Origin: Micromonosporaceae bacterium KJ-029
GTDB taxonomy: Bacteria > Actinomycetota > Actinomycetes > Mycobacteriales > Micromonosporaceae
Direction of reading: 5' to 3'
DNA: 64,000 nt
NCBI GenBank assembly: GCA_005402585.1
Contig: BIFP01000021.1
Coordinates: 62,001 to 126,000 of the forward strand
A model generated the notes under the pieces. The model was not told the DNA's origin, ran no database searches, and worked only from the letters and a program-made list of their open reading frames with translations. Shown piece by piece: positions 61,253 to 64,000 of the stretch; position 1 is the stretch's first letter, and the number at the start of each line of letters is the position of its first letter. A program made the translations under genes and the position numbers.

Positions 61253-63195
61253 CGGGCCTCGGAGCGGATCCGGGGCGGTGCCTTCTGCTCCGGGGCGGCG
61301 CGCTCGGCGGAACCCGGGCGGTAGATGACGAAGGACGGGTTCTCGTCCGGCACGTCCGGTTCGGTCCAGGAGGCGGGCTGGCGCCGGCGGGGTCGAGGCG
61401 GGACGGGCCGGCGTTCGGGGCGCCGCTCCTCGGCCGGGGCGGGAGCGCCGGCACCCTCCTGGCCGTCCGGACGCTTTGGAGCGTCACCGCCGCCGCTGGG
61501 GACCGGGTCCGGGCGGGCCTCTGGGCGTACCTTCGGTTGCTCGGCGGCCACCGCGGCCCGGCGCCGCCCCATGCTGGGCTCGGCGGTGCCACCCGGCTCG
61601 GCGACGTCGAGTCGGGCAGCGGTACGCATGTCCCGGAAGAACCGTCGATGCCAGGATCCGGCCGAGCTGACCGCCTCGCTGCTGTCCTTGCCGCCGAGTT
61701 GGGTGATGCGCCGGTAGGGGCGCAACAGCAGCCAGCCGACCACGCCGCACAGCCAGACCAGCACCACCTGCAGCCATCCGGGCAGGGTGGCCGTGCTCAT
61801 GATGAGGTCCACCGCGAAGAGGTAGATGGCGGCCCCGGTGCCGAAGATCGCGATGTTGAAGATGGCGGCCACCACCGCGTTGCCCAGCCGACGCAGGCCG
61901 GCACTGGCCGGACGGAGCAGCCCGATCGTGCCCAGGATCGGAGCGGCGATCACGGCCCACCGGAAGATCAGGAAGCCCAGCAGCACGAGCACCGACGCGG
62001 TCAGGTCGAACATCGCGAACAGGAGGGCGGCGAGGACGGCGATGAAACCCGCGCCGACCCGGTCCATGTCCCGGACACCTTGCAGGTACTCGTACGCCTC
62101 CGGGTCCTCCCGCTCGATCTGCGCCGCGACCGTCATCCACTGCTGCTTCTTGGCATTGATGGTGGCTTCGCGGGTCTCAGGGCTCGTTCGGATCTTCTCC
62201 GCCTCGCCCCAGGACAGGGACTTGGCGTCGTAGAGCGCGGCACCGTACTTCCGGGCGGTCTCGCTGTCGGCCGAGCCGAGTACGCCGCGCAGCCAGTTCC
62301 GATAGAGCATTGCCTCGGTAGCCGTGTCGCTGGCGCGGACCGCTGGCGGGCGCTTGTCCTTGCAGGCATCCGGATTCGGCATTGCACACCGATTGGGCGG
62401 GACGTCCTTGGAAGCCGGGCCGACGGCGTCATGCACGACGCCCAGCGTGGAGACGAGGGCGCCGTCGGCGAGGTTCGCGGACTTGACCGGCCAGGCGGCC
62501 AGCGCGGTCACCGCCACCATCACTACGAGTGCCCATCCGGCGGTGGTCATCGCGATGCTCATGTCGGACTGGCGGGAGCGCCAGAGCAGGTAGAGACCGA
62601 CGACGCAGAGCGTGACGATGCCGAAGACGCTGAACACCTTCTGGTAGATAGCCTTGGTCGCCTGGTCCACTAGCGGGTCGGCCCAGCCCCACATCGTCCC
62701 CGGATCCCAGGCGCGCTCGCGCAGGGCGTTCGAGGCGCCGATGATCGCCGTGGCCATCATGAACTCGCCGTTGGCGATGGTGTTGGTGAACTTGTAGTCC
62801 GGGTGGAGCAGGGTGGTCGCACACCCGGTTTCGATCTTGTAGGTGCTGTAGCTGTAGCCGGCGTAGCCGTAGTCGCTGTAGTAGCCCTTCGGACCGGGCA
62901 GCTTGGAGGCCTCGGGCCGGGAGGCGAACCAGCCCGCTATTCCGGAATCCGGCGCCGTTGGCGTCGGCGGGTTGAGGCAGGTCGCCTCCGACTCGGCCAC
63001 CTGCTGGAGCTTGGCGACGCAGGCGCGGAAGTCGGCCTGCCACTCCTGCGTCGTGCACAGTTCGGCGGCGGCCTGGTACGCGACCGGAGCGGCGTACGCC
63101 GGTGTGGCGGTGAGCCCGGGCCAGCTGATCGTGGCGGCGGCGAGGACGCCGAGCGCCAGGAGGAGCGCCGTGATCCTTGCCCGGGCCCTCGCCAT
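61249..63195 (-). CDS. TrbL/VirB6-like polytopic membrane protein
   Basis: A 648-residue protein with a cleavable signal (about 8-35), an external N-terminal domain with several cysteines and a Tyr/Gly-rich patch, then about six to seven membrane segments (about 185-205, 215-240, 385-410, 410-430, 450-475, 480-500), and a long basic Pro/Arg-rich cytosolic tail (about 530-648). The plan matches TrbL/VirB6 channel proteins of type IV secretion. GGAGG precedes the ATG at 63195, one base after the VirB4-like stop. It is the membrane core of the operon. Confidence 0.8.
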   Translation of the reverse strand: MARARARITALLLALGVLAAATISWPGLTATPAYAAPVAYQAAAELCTTQEWQADFRACVAKLQQVAESEATCLNPPTPTAPDSGIAGWFASRPEASKLPGPKGYYSDYGYAGYSYSTYKIETGCATTLLHPDYKFTNTIANGEFMMATAIIGASNALRERAWDPGTMWGWADPLVDQATKAIYQKVFSVFGIVTLCVVGLYLLWRSRQSDMSIAMTTAGWALVVMVAVTALAAWPVKSANLADGALVSTLGVVHDAVGPASKDVPPNRCAMPNPDACKDKRPPAVRASDTATEAMLYRNWLRGVLGSADSETARKYGAALYDAKSLSWGEAEKIRTSPETREATINAKKQQWMTVAAQIEREDPEAYEYLQGVRDMDRVGAGFIAVLAALLFAMFDLTASVLVLLGFLIFRWAVIAAPILGTIGLLRPASAGLRRLGNAVVAAIFNIAIFGTGAAIYLFAVDLIMSTATLPGWLQVVLVWLCGVVGWLLLRPYRRITQLGGKDSSEAVSSAGSWHRRFFRDMRTAARLDVAEPGGTAEPSMGRRRAAVAAEQPKVRPEARPDPVPSGGGDAPKRPDGQEGAGAPAPAEERRPERRPVPPRPRRRQPASWTEPDVPDENPSFVIYRPGSAERAAPEQKAPPRIRSEAR

Positions 63196-63196
63196 G

Positions 63197-64000
63197 TCAC
63201 GCCTCCATGTCAGGCAGCACGGTCGGTAGCACCCCGGCAGCGGCGGCGATGGCGGCGGGGGTGGTGTCGAGGTGGTCCAACAGTCCGTCCACGTAGGAGA
63301 CGTCGACCCTGACCTTCTGTACCCGGCCGTCGACGTCGCGCATCACGAACTCGCGGAAGCCGAGCCGGCTGGCCGAGGTCGCGTCGGCGGTGGAGAGCGA
63401 GGCGAGGGTCGCCTCGTACCCGTCGTCCACCGGCACGCGCAGCAGTCGCAGCGCCTCGGAGGCGATCTCCGCGTCTTCGGCGATCCGGCCGACGAAGACG
63501 GTGGAGACGAGGTTCTGTACGTCGAGGCCGAGGATGTCTCGCGGGTTCTGTGAGGCGACCAGCGCGGCGAGGTTCCACTTGCGGGAGTCGCGGGCGAGCC
63601 GGACGAGGAACGAGCGGCCGGAGCGCCACCCCTCCATGAAGTGCGCCTCGTCCAGACCCACCAACTTGCGCGACGACATCGAGCCGCCGTAGCAGCGGCG
63701 GACGGCCAGCCGGTGCGCGGTGTGCAACATCGGCAGGGCGAGCGCCTCCTCGGCCGACCAGTACTCCCGCTCGATCTTGAGGTCGGGCAGCCGCAGGCCG
63801 GCCATGGTGATCACGGTGAGCGCCGCGTCCGGCCCGAGCAGCCCGTCCGGTGGTCGGCCGAAGAAGAGCATGGCCAACGGCATCTCGGCGGTGTCCAGCA
63901 GCAGATTGGCCAGTTCCCGGCCGGCGTCGTCGTCGAGTTGCCCGAGGCAGCTGACCACGTCGTCCAGGGTCGAGCTCTCCTCGGCAGGCACCTGGCGTAC
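63197..64000 (-). CDS. VirB4/TraC-like AAA ATPase, partial (C-terminal part)
   Basis: The last 267 residues of an ATPase whose N-terminus lies beyond the window edge; the frame is open to base 64000. It has the Walker B strand KLVGLDEAHFM followed by the motif-3 style ALVASQNPRDI and an Arg-finger-like VGRIAEDAE region, as in VirB4/SCO6880-type conjugation ATPases. The Walker A motif must lie outside. It should energise assembly or transfer through the TrbL-like channel encoded immediately downstream. Confidence 0.82.
   Translation of the reverse strand, partial: VRQVPAEESSTLDDVVSCLGQLDDDAGRELANLLLDTAEMPLAMLFFGRPPDGLLGPDAALTVITMAGLRLPDLKIEREYWSAEEALALPMLHTAHRLAVRRCYGGSMSSRKLVGLDEAHFMEGWRSGRSFLVRLARDSRKWNLAALVASQNPRDILGLDVQNLVSTVFVGRIAEDAEIASEALRLLRVPVDDGYEATLASLSTADATSASRLGFREFVMRDVDGRVQKVRVDVSYVDGLLDHLDTTPAAIAAAAGVLPTVLPDMEA

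Overview
The window looks like a chromosomal segment of a very GC-rich actinomycete, most like Micromonosporaceae (Micromonospora or Salinispora type). Supporting signs are strong G/C third-position bias in every real gene, a WhiB-family regulator, a Crp closely resembling that of mycobacteria, a type VII secretion core, many GTG starts and many apparently leaderless promoters. No rRNA, CRISPR array, integrase or transposase gene was seen; there is one tRNA (Pro-CGG).

Bases 1-10746 and 29590-35738 correspond, by my recollection of gene order, to the M. tuberculosis Rv3671c-Rv3683 neighbourhood: metallophosphoesterase, ponA2-like PBP, whiB4/wblA, two ArsA-like ATPases, DUF4177, RidA, a metallo-beta-lactamase-fold hydrolase, then crp, nth, a TlpA-like lipoprotein, a Nudix hydrolase and the MarP protease. 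About 19 kb (10743-29389) sits between the two halves. It holds a very large adenylate cyclase/AAA/TPR regulator, a membrane Ser/Thr kinase, a secreted TAP-like peptidase, a seven-gene acyl-CoA operon (TetR, TIGR03084, AtuA, two acyl-CoA dehydrogenases, biotin-dependent carboxylase alpha and beta) and a second metallophosphoesterase.

Bases 35742-43310 carry a PAP2 phosphatase and an ESX-4-like type VII core (mycP, eccC, divergent eccD), with no EccB, EccE or Esx gene in view. Bases 43343-54800 follow a second conserved block (ppa, dacB, DUF2342 protease, tilS, hpt, ftsH, folE; compare Rv3628 to Rv3609c), interrupted by a gamma-glutamyltransferase, a GlxA-type regulator and a tiny membrane ORF. 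Bases 54883-64000 form a less familiar block: a coiled-coil membrane protein coupled to a three-module FtsK/EccC-like protein with no intact P-loop, two orphan proteins, and a tightly overlapped type IV secretion-like run (M23/transglycosylase enzyme, bitopic protein, TrbL/VirB6-like membrane protein, VirB4-like ATPase cut by the window end).

The most striking non-coding feature is a pair of nearly identical, TA-flanked, inverted-repeat elements (2071-2233 and 18989-19103). Each sits in the same orientation exactly at the stop codon of the upstream gene and supplies the G of its TAG. A second theme is leaderless initiation: fourteen starts carry a TAnnnT box 6-8 bases upstream, and one divergent pair (metallophosphoesterase/yqeY) has overlapping -10 boxes in a 25-bp gap.
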